A stretch of 64,000 nt of DNA from Zoroaster sp. YZ-2022 (GCA_029582265.1 CM055816.1:29618366-29682365); one strand, 5' to 3'; counted from the stretch's first letter, positions 33,432 through 43,725 are shown. Notes: generated by a model from the sequence alone, not told the origin. Translations and numbers: made by a program.

Positions 33432-33648
33432 AAAGGGGCAGTATCGTCATGATCAACAGGGCATGGAATCAGAGTGCTATTTTTAGATTAAGTCAGTGAC
33501 TGCCATAAATGATAAGGTCATATTGCCGTTGCTGCTGTATAAATGAACCAGCTATTAATTTTCAGTCACTGTGTTCATCTTAAACTAAGACACCGATTCC
33601 ATGCCCTGTTGAAAGTCTGCTTTGATCGTGATGATACTGTCCCTTTAA
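33432..33648. mobile_element. Palindromic MITE, GGGACAGTATCGTC family (copy B ortholog)
   Basis: Base-for-base counterpart of 17,930-18,144, near the end of the duplicated unit. Confidence 0.85.
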
Positions 33649-33842
33649 AGGGAAGGTACAATTTATTACCAGATCATCAAAATATTATCTAAAACCTTAC
33701 TAGGTGTGAACTTGGTATACACGTATCAATCATCACATGTGATTCTATCTGAGGAGAGAACAGTAAATTATGTACCGGTATGTCTGCAACTTTTTGTAAA
33801 ATGAAAAAAAAACAGGAGAAACATCATAGTAACAATTCTTAA

Positions 33843-34680
33843 TTATACTCAGACTTCCTTCAAATAACATACACACAAAAACATGTTCGTAAATTTTTCG
33901 TGACTAAACGCCACAGCCGAAAACTTTTTATTGAAAGCAAAAGAAACACCGGATACCAAACTTGTCTTGGGCAAACCGGTAAAAACATATTCTGGGCACA
34001 CTAGACCCAAATGGGCACCTTGGCCCGCACCAAATGGGCACACTTGCCCAAAACCAATGGGCATTTCAAAGCCCCTGGGCTGCAGTCCCAGAACCACATA
34101 AAATATGTGCACATAAAACCTTTCGGGCACCTTGGCCCAAACCACTTCAACATTATTGGGCATGTATGAGCCCTTACAATTGCTTAAATGATGATAATAC
34201 CTGAATTATCAACAATACAACCACTCATGCAATAATACAATTAACAATGTTGTCAAGCCTAGGGCACAGGAACATTCCACCGTGTAAAGCATGTGGAATA
34301 GCACCCAGTGTAAAAGCCGGGTGCTGTTACCGTGCCCGACTTTCAAAATTACTGTTGGAAATGTTAATGTACATTACCCCCACAAATAAAAATGATTGCA
34401 TTATTATGTTGACGGAATGTACCCCAAACCAAAAAACGCTACCACCTATAACTGCAAATTAAAATAACAAATAATAACAAATTTACTAAACCCTTACAAT
34501 TACAGTAATCTTCCATAATAAAAGGTGGAGAAATGGGGCGGTGGTGGGACTGTAAAAGAAAAACAGTCTAAAATTTGTCCATCCAAATAAAAATTACCAC
34601 CTTCTTTGAAAGGCTGTGACAGAATGCCAAAAAATTTCTAGCACCCGCCAAAAATTGTTGTTCCCTGAACATAGAAGAAC
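33843..34680. other. Intergenic, no gene recognised
   Basis: The first segment downstream of the duplication. TGGGCAC/TTGCCCA words recur at 33,985-34,160, and a 104-codon minus-strand frame (33,849-34,163) follows them; it matches nothing I know. A/C-rich simple sequence fills 34,370-34,500. Confidence 0.5.
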
Positions 34681-34684
34681 AACC

Positions 34685-34960
34685 ATTGGTTAACAGTAAA
34701 ACTTGTTCCTATTGGCTATTGAGTGCTCTCCTGATTGGACAAAATGAAGCTTTATGATTGGCTGCTCAGCCTCAAACCCTGAAACCCACTTTGTTACAAA
34801 ATTCGCAATGGTCTTTCATGCAGTTAAGCTTGCACCATGCAAACACACACAAAACAGCTCTGTGCATGTCTGATGTTCACAGTACTAGCTTGTCACTGAT
34901 TGGCTAAAAGTCCCATGCACAGGATCCCTCATTTGCATCACACACAGTATAAAACAAACC
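34685..34960 (+). promoter_or_regulatory. Promoter-like cluster: five CCAAT boxes, octamer, TATA box
   Basis: ATTGG (inverse CCAAT) occurs at 34,685, 34,711, 34,734, 34,757 and 34,899. An exact octamer CTCATTTGCATC is at 34,929-34,939, and TATAAAA at 34,948-34,954, about 10 bp after the octamer. CCAAT boxes plus ATTTGCAT immediately upstream of TATA is the organisation known from H2B histone promoters, including sea urchin ones. Transcription would start near 34,980 on the plus strand. No histone or other protein is encoded downstream within 600 bp, so this is an orphan promoter, a promoter relic, or one driving non-coding RNA. Confidence 0.5.
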
Positions 34961-34981
34961 CACACAGTGCTAGTGTGACCT

Positions 34982-35240
34982 GCATACACATGCAGTGAGT
35001 GACACACAAACCAGTAAGATGTATCTTATTACATACCGAGCTGTACATATTATGTACTGTACATGTATTATGTGCAATACAAAAAAGGTAACTGTTATCT
35101 GAATATAAAGCATACACATGCAGTGAGTGACACACAAACAAGTAAGATGTATCTTATTACATACAGAGCTGTACATATGATGTACTGTACATGTATTATG
35201 TGCAATACAAAAAGTAACTGTTATCTGAATATAAAGCATT
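34982..35240 (+). repeat. Two tandem copies of a ~126-bp unit
   Basis: CATACACATGCAGTGAGTGA to GTAACTGTTATCTGAATATA occurs twice (34,982-35,110; 35,108-35,240) with few differences. It lies exactly where transcripts from the putative promoter would begin. The frames of 64-101 codons in it are repeat translations. Confidence 0.85.
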
Positions 35241-35719
35241 TGATCCTTAAGGGATAAAATGTGTTGTCTGTACAAAATGCGGACTCCACGTTTTCACCTT
35301 TTCACCTTTTTCAGAACTACTAAAAATGTGAAGGACTAGTAAAATTTTGACATAACTAGTCCTGTGGGCTACCATCAAATTCAGTTAATTTCAACCCCTC
35401 GCTGTTACTTCCACACCGAATAACAGTTGGCCATGTTGTTTCCCCTTTCTTGTGTTCAGTCTGATAACGGAACTACACACTGTATGTGGAAATATGAATG
35501 ATGATCAGCAGCTACACTGAGATGTACACACTGATGTCCCAAGTTCTTTATTTAGTTATGATAGATTGAAATAAGCTGAAATCAATCAATCAATCTTTTT
35601 TATTTCACTTCATCACAACATTAATATAACTTTATTGGAAAGCATAAGTGATGATAAAGTGTGTGGTGGCCCCACTTTAATCATGTGTAGTACAATGAGA
35701 AAGAAAATTAGAAATAATC

Positions 35720-36654
35720 TTCATGTAGTAAACCAAAAAGCAAGGCAATACCTCTAATACCATAATAAGAGAGTTTATACATCAGTATAGAATGATCAAT
35801 TGTGTCAAAAGCCTTGGAGAGGTCCAGAAAAATACCCACAGTATGTATACCATCTTCACTGCCTGAGGATTTTTTTCAATTAATTGGAGTATAGCATGAG
35901 AAGTGGAATGCTTCCCTCGAAATCCATATTGGAATTCAGACAGAACATTATGCATGGTAAGAACTTGGGAGGTTCTTACATAGACAACTCTTTCAAGAAT
36001 TTTAGAAAAAGAACTTAAAATAGAAATTGGCCTATAGTTGTTCAATAAATGGATGCCACCACTTTTGAAGATTGGAGCAACTCTCGCAACCTTCATAGAA
36101 TCAGGAACAATGCCTGTAGTTAAGAATAAATTAATAATGAAAGAAAGAGGTACGGAGATTGCAGAAATCACCATACTATTGATGAAATCATGACCAGCAC
36201 TTTTCTTACTTGGTAAGTTAGTTACTATTTGAAAAAGTTCATGTTCAGTAACTGGAGCAAAGAAAATAGTATGAGGGTTAGGATTAATCAAATAATCATC
36301 ATAATGGGAATCACCTTTAGGAATCTGGTTTGCCAAATTTGGTCCAATGTTGGTAAAGTACTTATTGAAATGCTCAGTAATTTGATTAGGATTAATGATG
36401 CTTTGATCATTAATTTTAATACCGTCAATTTTAGAGGAAGAATTGTTTTTAAGAACACTGTTAATGATCTTCCAAGTATTTTTGGCATTATTTTTTTCCT
36501 TTTCAAACCGCTGTGCATAACAATTTTGTTTAGAGGAACGTAAGAGAGAGGTAAGAATATTCCTAAAGCGAGTGTATTTAAGGTGATTAGCCTCATACAC
36601 AAAATGAATGGTAAAAAAAAATGGGTAAAACATGTTTTGTAAAATATTACACAA
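35720..36654 (-). pseudogene. LINE ORF2: reverse transcriptase fingers and motif A, broken
   Basis: A 290-codon frame. Diagnostic blocks: NLPSKKSAGHD (thumb-side K-x-x-G-x-D), VPDSMKVARVAPIFKSGG then NNYRPISILSSFSKILERVV (RT motifs 1-2), and LSEFQYGFRGKHSTSHAI (G-F-R-x-x-x-S-T). The last 22 codons of this frame are out of register. The neighbouring frame continues with [16 protein letters not shown], the motif A aspartate, then [12 protein letters not shown], and stops; the YADD-containing segment is absent. So there is a frameshift near 35,850 plus an internal deletion of the RT core. Confidence 0.88.
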
Positions 36655-37074
36655 TTTAGGTTAAATTTTGGGAAAATAAAGAACACATTTGCTGTGTAAG
36701 TTAAAAAATAACCTAATTTAAATGTATTAAATTTTATTTACATAATTTATGTAACTAATTCAAGTCTTTACCTGGCCCGTGTAACTTTTACCACAAGGAA
36801 CTTAAAGCATTGTCGTGCGTTGTGTAAAGCCCACCATGTGATCGTGCGCGACGTGTGTGCCTGTCAAGTCGACAATCGCCTCACAACATGGAGAAAATGA
36901 GAGAGAACCTTTGTTATGCATGTTCTTGTTTTGTTTTCATTTTATTGTTAATAAATAAAAGAAACGTTTTTGAAACTGTACAAGTATAGTGGGGTGCCTT
37001 GTTTCATTTACATTATTTTTATTTAATAAATATGTAATTATGCAGACCAAACAATGTAGTAAAAATTTACAAGG

Positions 37075-37404
37075 TTAAATAGTAAAAAACTTGTGTATTT
37101 TATTGTCTGTGTGTAGGATGATAAATTTGTTTACGATAGAGGCTATTCTTGTGTTTGACAGACTTAAAAAGGGCTGAAGTATCCAAGGTGATTTGGGTTG
37201 AGATTTCCCACAACCACTCTTCGTTTGAAGAGGAATATTTTTACTAAACAGATTATTAAAAATGTTCATAAAGTTATTGAAAGAAACATTAACATTATCA
37301 GTATTGAAGACCGGAGACCAGTCAGAGGAATTCAGATCGGACTTAAACTTATCTAACTTCTCCCTGGACAATTTCCGGTAACTGCTGAAATGAGAGGACT
37401 GCAC
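37075..37404 (-). pseudogene. LINE ORF2 linker between endonuclease and RT
   Basis: A 109-codon frame (SSYRKLSREKLDKFKSDLNS, SDWSPVFNTDNVNVSFNNFM, FNNLFSKNIPL) typical of the S-x-W...F...F...F spacer following the endonuclease domain in LINE polyproteins. It ends where the foreign A/T-rich insertion begins (about 37,070). Confidence 0.7.
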
Positions 37405-37408
37405 ATGT

Positions 37409-38231
37409 TTAGTAAATTAAAAAAAAAAAAGCAAAAACAGGAAAATGATCAGCGATATCATTCATTAAAATGCCAGAATCAGGAAGAGGTAATATATTAG
37501 TAAAAATATTGTCAATGAGAGTAGCAGAGGTACTAATAATTCTAGTAGGCTTGTTAATTAATAAGAGAACACATGAGTAAGCAAAAAGAATGTCCATGAA
37601 TTCCCGAGAGTGGCTATGATCTGCATCAAGGAGATTGATATTGAAGTTTACAGAAATAATGCATGATTTATTCTTAGATGTAATATGTTCTAACATGTCC
37701 TGAACATTACTGATAAACTCATTAAACGACGCACTTGGCTGGCGGTTTATAAACAACTCCAGCGATAATGTTTTTATTACCAGGATTATCAATTTCAATA
37801 AAAATAGATTCGATGAAATCAGATGATTTACAAAGGTCATGACGTACATCATAAGTTAGGTCATTAGAAACATATAAACCAACACCACCCCCAACTTTGT
37901 TTGCTCTATTGCAGGTCTCTAATAGATAACCTGGTAAAGAGTACAAGTTGAACGGCATACCAACGTTTTTTAACCAAGTTTCAGAAAGACCAATCATTGA
38001 AAAATTTAAATTTAGAAGTTGAAGATAACATAAATGCTTAGGAAGACTTCTGATGTTCATATGAAAAAAAGAACAAGTTGAATTGTTATTTGGAAGAAAT
38101 GAGTCGAGAAATGTGTGTTCATTAAAATAATCACAAGAATTACTAATAATTGCAGGATTATCAGGATAGGTTACAGTGGGGAGTTCTAGGAGTGGAAAGA
38201 CACAAGATGGATTATCAGAATCACCAATCAA
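37409..38231 (-). pseudogene. LINE ORF2: apurinic-like endonuclease domain, frameshifted
   Basis: Two overlapping frames together cover the endonuclease. The first (38,231-37,722) has FFHMNIRSLPKHL, MIGLSETWLKN (the catalytic S-E-T-W-L motif) and NKVGGGVGLYVSNDLTYDVR (the G-G-G-V block). The second (37,852-37,409) has NINLLDADHSHSREFMDIL, then INKPTRIISTSATLIDNIFT and ILMNDIADHFPVF, the usual G-D-x-N...S-D-H-x-P-V tail. Here N-F-N-I-N replaces the expected G-D-F-N, and D-I-A-D-H-F-P retains the final His. A frameshift lies at 37,722-37,850. Confidence 0.9.
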
Positions 38232-38879
38232 AAATCATATTGGTCTAATGAAAAAGAGGATAAATTGTTAGATAAAGCAATTATGACAAATCCAAGACTC
38301 CTCAATGTGGAACAATGTTGGTAGTTAATGAGAAAAAGATTGGTACAGAACCAACTGTGACAGGCGTCGTTACTAATCCCACGTTGGTGAGCTCTATATA
38401 ACACGGATTTTACAAGAAATACAAAAAGACAATACAGACATAAGATAGATAACAGATATTGGGTTAAATCAAAAGCGGAGGATTATGTTATATCAAGTTA
38501 ATGAAATAGTCATAAAGTGTCAAGGTAGCGAACTGTTAAAAAGGATTGAATGGGCTATTGGAAGAATATGCGCACTCGAATGGACACGAAATATTGATAT
38601 TGCCACTCATGGGCTGCGTAAATCCAAAATGTACTGTACTTGGACACTATTCAAGGTGATCTGAGAATTAACTTATTTTACAGTAAGGGGAACTGGACAA
38701 AGAACCATACAATAACCAATAACCTGGTGTTGAACTCTCCGGTCCCCAAACACAACTCACTATAATCTGCATGAAGAGCAATTTCACAAGTAGATCACCG
38801 GATCACCGGATCAACATTTACAAAAAATAAGGGAAATTAAAATGTAATTGTTTAAGCTTCTGATGATCTTCCTTGCATC

Positions 38880-39858
38880 TCACAGTCGCCCGAATACCGT
38901 TTTTCTGACGAATCTCGATTCGGCCGTCCTGTGTCCACAGCTTGTCAGTTGCCGGATGAAGCTTCGCTTCAGCCACTTTTGACGCTCTTGGGTAAGGCTC
39001 TCGTTGACATAGATATTGGAGCCTTTGAACTTGGCTCTAAGTCGGTAGAAGTTAGCTCGAGAGTTGTCGACAAATTTTACAACAATTGGTCTTGCCTGTG
39101 GATTTCCTGATTTGTCGAGACGGGACCCAATGCGGTGGGATCAGTCGATGGCGTTAGGGCGTAGCTCCACGCCAAGATGCTGCTCAGCCGCGTCATGTGG
39201 CGATTCAGGAATTCCTTGAACAATGAGGGTGTTACGTCTTGAGTACTGTTCTTGTTCAGAAAGCCGTTTACTAAGATGGCGAACATCTTTCTCAAGACAA
39301 GCGATTTAAAATAAAAATAAAAATTATGCAATTCGCCCACACAAGGCCAATGGCCACTCCAAGGTTAAGTTGTTACAACGACTCCACACTGAAGAAACCA
39401 GCCCCTCGCACCGAAACAAGACAAGTTAATAACCAGCCTCTTCACGGTGCGAACAGGACTGGGAGGGGTAACTAGTCCAGAACAAGGCAGTTGTTAAACT
39501 GCCTCTGCCCCTATAAGCAATTATGGTTAAGTGTCTTGCTCAAGGACACAAGTGTCACGGCCGGGTTTCGAACCCACATTCTGCTGATAACACCAGAACT
39601 TGAGTCCGGTAAGCTAGACCGCTCGGCCACGACACTCCATAAATCTTCCTATCCCTACTCTGTAGCTCTAACTCCAAAGCCTTATGAATGTCCTTTGAAA
39701 TGGTATCGGCGATGGCATCTGATAGAGCAGGAATGAGAATGTCCAGAAGGGCCTTGGATCTCAAAGCTTCCGCGATAGCTGCTGTTAGTGCGGTGGGGTC
39801 TATTGAAGGGGATTCACTGTGGGAGGATGTGGCTGATGCTTGCCTTTTTGGAGGCATT
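38880..39858 (-). pseudogene. LINE ORF1 (nucleic-acid-binding protein), split by a SINE
   Basis: The N-terminus begins MPPKRQASATSSHSESPS and continues PTALTAAIAEALRSKALLDI with an amphipathic, probably coiled-coil, helix up to about 39,640, where the minus-strand SINE begins. After the SINE the frame resumes with RLSEQEQYSRRNTLIVQGIP, the Q-Y-S-R-R-N-x-x-x-x-x-G-I-P-E block typical of ORF1 proteins, then (in a shifted frame) RPIVVKFVDNSRANFYRLRA, KFKGSNIYVNESLTQERQKW, ending about 38,880. These match the RRM-like and C-terminal parts of ORF1p, so the SINE inserted into a former coding region. Confidence 0.8.
39310..39638 (-). mobile_element. tRNA-derived SINE inserted in LINE ORF1
   Basis: On the minus strand: head GGAGTGTCGTGGCCGAGCGG (A-box side), B box GGGTTCGAAACCC (39,563-39,575), then the conserved core TGTCCTTGAGCAAGACACTT and a 3' part ending in T/A-rich TTTTTATTTTTATTTTAAA. 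Same family as 42,333 (plus) and 62,370-62,747 (minus). Confidence 0.88.
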
Positions 39859-39999
39859 ATGATGAAATGAGGGCCTAGAAGTACTACCAAAGTAAGGTCA
39901 ATAAGCACCAAGGCGGAGAAGATACAGCAAGTGGTAAATTCTGGAGAGTACGGGCAAAGATAGCCTTTAATATATAAACTGTCGGGAGCTCCTACAAGA

Positions 40000-40555
40000 C
40001 ACGTCTGTTCACTTTCACGTCATGACAAAGTACCAAAGTGCATTTAATCGATTTGTTTTCAAAACAAGACGCACCGAGTTGTTCTCTGTGTGTGTTACAT
40101 TTGTTCTATGCAAAAAAAAAAATTCTCATTGAAAGTTTTGTAACCAACTGACCTCGAGACTTGGTCATTTAACTTAACGTGAACGATAATTTGTGTTAAT
40201 TTATTCTTCGTAAAATACTTAGTTAATGACGCTGACAAGGAAGAATATTCCCTTTGGTAGCATCACTTATTGGGCTTTGTTGTCCAACAAGACGCCAACA
40301 ATTGAAAACAACTGGGCGAAATACTTGTGGCCAGTCTAGCGTGAGGGCATGATTTCATATGTAATTTGTAAGCACAATAGTAAGAATCTCATGATATTGT
40401 AAAATGAAATGATTAGATAAAATAAATAAGTAAGGCTTTAAGGCTTTGTATCGTGGAACATTAGTATCATTTTGGTTTGCGGTAATACCATGTAATTATC
40501 TCAACTGTTGCCAAGTATGGTAACAGGTTCTGAAAAGAACCTTATCGCACAACTT
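40000..40555. other. Intergenic, no gene recognised
   Basis: A/T-rich single-copy-looking sequence. The only notable string is GGTTCTGAAAAGAACC at 40,526-40,541, a perfect inverted pair also found as AGTTCTGAAAAGAACT at 45,143; both may be Penelope-like element hairpins. Confidence 0.45.
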
Positions 40556-40559
40556 GCAT

Positions 40560-40935
40560 CTCGCTAAGTGAGATTATGGTTCAGGGGAGAACCAATATCG
40601 GCCAACTCGTTACTTAAATATTTCTTAGTGAGAGTGTAATTCAGAGAGAACCATGGGGACTTTATGAAGACCATGTGAAGCAGCGGCGTAGCCACGGGGG
40701 GCCTGGGGGGCACGTGCCCCCCACAAATTTCCAGTCCCCCCCCCAGGTGCCCCCCACGAACAATCCTCATAGTGCCCCAAAAAACAGAAAAGAAAAAGAA
40801 AAGGGAAAAAACCCATACCCCCTGGGCCCCCCACTGAAAAGCAATGCCCCCCCTGTGCCCCCCACTGAAAAAATCCTAGCTACGCCGCTGATGTGAAGTC
40901 CCCATGGGTCTCCCTGAACCACAATCTCACTTAGA
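40560..40935. repeat. Fold-back repeat hosting a hAT MITE
   Basis: CTAAGTGAGATTATGGTTCA (40,564) is answered by TGAACCACAATCTCACTTAG (40,915-40,934), and GAACCATGGGGACTT (40,649) by AAGTCCCCATGGG (40,896). These are imperfect inverted arms around the MITE at 40,681-40,890. Confidence 0.75.
40681..40890. mobile_element. 210-bp hAT-type MITE with exact 8-bp TSD
   Basis: Ends CAGCGGCGTAGCCACGGG and CTAGCTACGCCGCTG (inverted). Target duplication ATGTGAAG at 40,673-40,680 and 40,891-40,898. C-tract-rich interior. The terminal sequence type is shared with the hAT elements at 24,893 and 63,561. Confidence 0.93.
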
Positions 40936-41074
40936 AACCAGGGACCTTTTTTGGCCTAAATGTACCTTTTTTTGCTTGTTTTGTTATTTTGTTACCTGGC
41001 CCAAATACAAATGCAGCTCCATTTGTGTTTTGTAAATACATATACCCTCCCTTTGAGGGAAGGGAAGAATAGGG

Positions 41075-41100
41075 CCCACAAGGGGGGGGGGGGGGACAGT
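41075..41100. repeat. Poly-G tract
   Basis: About fifteen consecutive G around 41,081-41,095, a likely sequencing-slippage spot. No gene in 40,936-41,330. Confidence 0.8.
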
Positions 41101-41344
41101 TCCGAATTTACATACACTACACAACAAAAGAGACCAACACACACACAAATACATATTTTTTTCTATCAAAAATGTAATTCTACTTTTTCTGTACCAGAGC
41201 CAGAATTGTTGTTATAATCAGCAAACCAAAAATATATACCTCGTCTCAAAACGATGTTAGTTAACACTACTAGCCAGTTGGGTGTAATTCTAAAATAAAT
41301 TACTATTCCTGACAAATTGGACACGCTTTGCATTAACCCTAACC

Positions 41345-41510
41345 CCCTAGGTATTCTGGCTAGGAACCTTCCTGAATCCTATCACCCTATAGGTATTCTG
41401 GCTAGGAACCTTCCTGAATCCTATCACCCTATAGGTATTCTGGCTAGGAACCTTCCTGAATCCTATCACCCTATAGGTATTCTGGCTAGGAACCTTCCTG
41501 AATCCTCCAA
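41345..41510 (+). repeat. 42-bp minisatellite, 4 copies, in-frame periodicity
   Basis: Unit AGGTATTCTGGCTAGGAACC, TTCCTGAATCCTATCACCCTAT. Because 42 is divisible by three, one plus-strand frame reads GILARNLPESYHPI four times, but that frame starts and ends in ordinary non-coding sequence. I treat it as a minisatellite. Confidence 0.88.
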
Positions 41511-41519
41511 AATCCATCA

Positions 41520-42330
41520 GTGCACTTTTGGAAACATGCCCTTATCTTCAAAATGCACCATGCATTTTCGTTGATCTTTCATATTCAGTACTTATGGCAG
41601 GTACTTCTTATCCAGGTCGTAATTTTGCCCCATTTGAAGAGGTGAAAGTACCAGTTTTGCAAAAAGTGCCCCTTGGAGGATTTTGATGGATTTGGGGTGG
41701 TTCGGGTTAAAGCATGGAATAAGGAACAGTTTCCTTCCTCCAAGATTAAAACATCATTGAATTTGGTCTAAAAGGAACAATTGTGCTGGCCAGCCACCAT
41801 TGATACACTCCGAAATAAGTCGGGATGATAATTTGGAAGTTTTTTAAAACATAAACAATGGGAAATTTTTAAAATTTGTTCAATGTTTTTTCAAAAATGT
41901 GAGCATGGCGCACCTATTGTGATGAACATCTTTCACAGGTTAGTTTTATAACTTTTGTTTTAAACTAGATGGTTGAACTGAACATACTTTAACCCTCCTG
42001 CTATTGCTGCACTTTAGTGGGAAGTTGCTACAGAGGTCAAAACCAGTCAACTGCCTGTTTTGACCCAAATGTGTACACAGGGGCATTTTTGACTGGTTTT
42101 TGCTGTCATTATGTCACAAGCAAAAAATTTCATTTATTTAGTAGTTTTTAGATGCATATGGAGGAGCCTATAGTAGAAAGGTGAGGGCTTGTACGAGTTT
42201 AGGATGTTGATTAAAATGATATTACAATACAAAGTAAATTTAATTACCGCTAGATTATTTATCAAACATTATTAATCAAGATTATTTTGAAAGCAGTTAT
42301 GCAATTATATTTTATAATGCAATAATATAA
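41520..42330. other. Intergenic, no gene recognised
   Basis: Moderately A/T-rich. CCTCCAAAATCCATCA at 41,503-41,518 and GGAGGATTTTGATGG at 41,675 are related words of the same dispersed repeat seen at 29,545. No open frame over 60 codons. Confidence 0.4.
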
Positions 42331-42332
42331 TA

Positions 42333-42690
42333 TGGGGTGTCATGGCCGAGCGATCTAGTGCATCGGACTTGTGTTCTGATAGCGGAGTCATTAGAATATG
42401 GGTTCGAATCCCAGTTGTGTGACCATGGTACTTGTGTCCTTGAGCAAGACACTTAACTGTAATTGCTTCTCTTCACCCTGGGGTATAAATGGGTAGCTGT
42501 GAGGGGAGAAGTGGTAATTGTGTTTGATTAGCCCTGTAGCGCCAAAAAAGGTTTGCTGTGTGCTCCCCAGGGAGCTGAGAAAGATTTATAGGTATGATAT
42601 TTGCCCAGTGACCTGAGGAAATAATGTAAAGCGCATTGGGACATTATCTAGAGGTGTAATGTGCTACATAAGTACATGTATGACTTATTT
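42333..42690 (+). mobile_element. Full-length tRNA-derived SINE
   Basis: Head GGGGTGTCATGGCCGAGCGA (A-box side) and GGGTTCGAATCCCAG (B box, about 42,399). The core is TTGTGTCCTTGAGCAAGACA and CACTTAACTGTAATTGCTTC, followed by CTCCCCAGGGAGCTGAG, GTAAAGCGCATTGGGACATT and a tail ending in TTATTTATTTATAG. The GAGCAAGACACTTAA core is shared by many aquatic-animal SINEs. Minus-strand relatives lie at 39,310-39,638 and 62,370-62,747. Confidence 0.92.
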
Positions 42691-42759
42691 ATTTATAGAG
42701 TTTATTGTACTGATTTTTATATTAAGAAGTTTTGGAAATAAATTTGAATGGAATTTGAT

Positions 42760-43120
42760 AGATTCCCACATAGGTAGTATACTACCCAACATACCCACCA
42801 AGTTTTGTTCCAATCTGTCCATGACTTATTTCAGATATCTTGTACACAAATTTGTTATTTTATCACCATGGTGACCTTTGCCCTGTTGGATCTTCGCCAA
42901 ACTCTGATCAATAAGTCCTTGAGACACACCCCAGCCCAGCCACCAAGTTTATATATCCAAATCCATCTCTTACTTTTGAATTATCTTGTTAGCATGGCAG
43001 ACAATAATTTTTATTTATCACCACAGTTGACCATTGACCTTTTGAGTAATTCATTTGCCCTTAGAATGACATACTGAATCCATCCACCAAGTTTCATCCG
43101 AATCCATCCATTTTGAAACA
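42760..43120 (+). repeat. Diverged repeats with CCACCAAGTTT words
   Basis: CCCACCAAGTTTTGTTCCAA, GCCACCAAGTTTATATATCC and TCCACCAAGTTTCATCCGAA recur at 110-170-bp spacing, each followed after about 60 bp by TTATCACCAYGGTGACC-like sequence. This is a dispersed repeat, probably transposon-derived. Open frames here are short and unsupported. Confidence 0.55.
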
Positions 43121-43167
43121 AAAAAGTATTCATACTCGTAGGCAGTGCTTAAAACAGCTTAACCAAA

Positions 43168-43535
43168 CTTAAAGGGAAAATATCGTCATGATCAGAGCAG
43201 ACTTTCGACAGGGCATGGAATCAATGTCCTATAGTTTTAGATGAACTCGATGACTGAAAATAATACCTAACGAGTGCGTGCTGTCCTAAACAACAGTGCG
43301 CAATAAGGTCATCTATGCCTGATGCATAAATATCATTATTATGCAGTCACTGGCTCATTATTTATGTGTCAGCCACGTACGGTAATATGATCTTACCACA
43401 CCATGTTATCTAGGCCAGCGTGTGCTCGTGGAGTACCGTATTATTTTCAGTCATCGAGTTTATCTAAAACTAGGACACCAATTCCATGCCCTGTTGAATG
43501 CCTGCTCTGATCGTGACGATACTGTCCTTTTAATT
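43168..43535. mobile_element. Palindromic MITE, GGGACAGTATCGTC family
   Basis: Left AAAGGGAAAATATCGTCATG, right GATCGTGACGATACTGTCC. Inverted GGCATGGAATC/GATTCCATGCCC pairs are present. The interior is longer than in the Ig-locus copies and contains an extra inner inverted pair (AGTGCGTGCTG and related). Confidence 0.82.
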
Positions 43536-43559
43536 GTTATCTACTATGCATGTTTTGGG

Positions 43560-43725
43560 GGGTCATCCTGGTCCTCCAGTAGTTCACGCCGATGTGAATA
43601 AGGAGTGTCAGTATGTACAATCACTTCTTAGTAAAGTAGTCGCTAATTTCCAGAAGGATTATCTTAAATATTCTGTAAGTGACTTTTTATTTAAAAGCTT
43701 AACTGTAAAGAAGCTTAAATTATAA
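43560..43725 (+). CDS. Possible terminal coding exon with poly(A) signal
   Basis: An open frame reads GGHPGPPVVHADVNKECQYV, then QSLLSKVVANFQKDYLKYSV and SDFLFKSLTVKKLKL, then stops at 43,723-43,725. CCTGGTCCTCCAG upstream could be an acceptor, and AATAAA lies 100 bp after the stop (43,825-43,830). The composition is protein-like (Lys/Leu/Ser-rich with an amphipathic pattern), but I recognise no family and no partner exon. It could equally be a transposon remnant. Confidence 0.22.

Larger units (their letters stand above)
18355..33842 (+). repeat. Segmental duplication, copy B (Ig-gene locus)
   Basis: Second member of the tandem duplication described at 4,238-18,350, in the same orientation. 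The end is set by the last shared string ACAATTCTTAATT at about 33,842. It differs from copy A by three expanded minisatellites, one hAT element, two SINE-type insertions and two TTAA MITEs (gains), and by lacking the three large elements of copy A. Confidence 0.9.
35580..40000 (-). mobile_element. Decayed non-LTR retrotransposon (LINE) with nested SINE
   Basis: Read on the minus strand: ORF1 (from MPPKRQ at about 39,858), an interruption by a SINE (39,310-39,638), the rest of ORF1 to about 38,880, a spacer, the endonuclease of ORF2 (38,231-37,409), a linker (37,404-37,075), about 400 bp of unrelated A/T-rich insertion (36,605-37,070), reverse transcriptase (36,654-35,720), and a 3' tail ending in a short TGAT repeat at about 35,584-35,600. 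The reverse transcriptase stops after motif A, so the palm and C-terminal part were deleted. The domain order fits jockey/CR1-like LINEs; the exact clade was not determined. Confidence 0.85.

Noticed and set aside
33849..34163. 104-codon minus-strand frame after the duplication
   Set aside because: It follows repeated TGGGCAC/TTGCCCA words; no family, splice or promoter support.
34938..35275. Minus frames with repeated VTHCMC and CTVHNMYSSVC peptides
   Set aside because: They translate the two 126-bp tandem copies and the GTACATGTAC words.
41317..41574. 85-codon frame with four GILARNLPESYHP repeats
   Set aside because: The period is in frame only because the unit is 42 bp; there is no start context, splice site or homologous protein.
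42333..42410. Functional tRNA gene
   Set aside because: A and B boxes are present but the acceptor stem does not pair and a long SINE body follows. Same verdict for the heads at 27,840, 30,840, 39,600 and 62,700.
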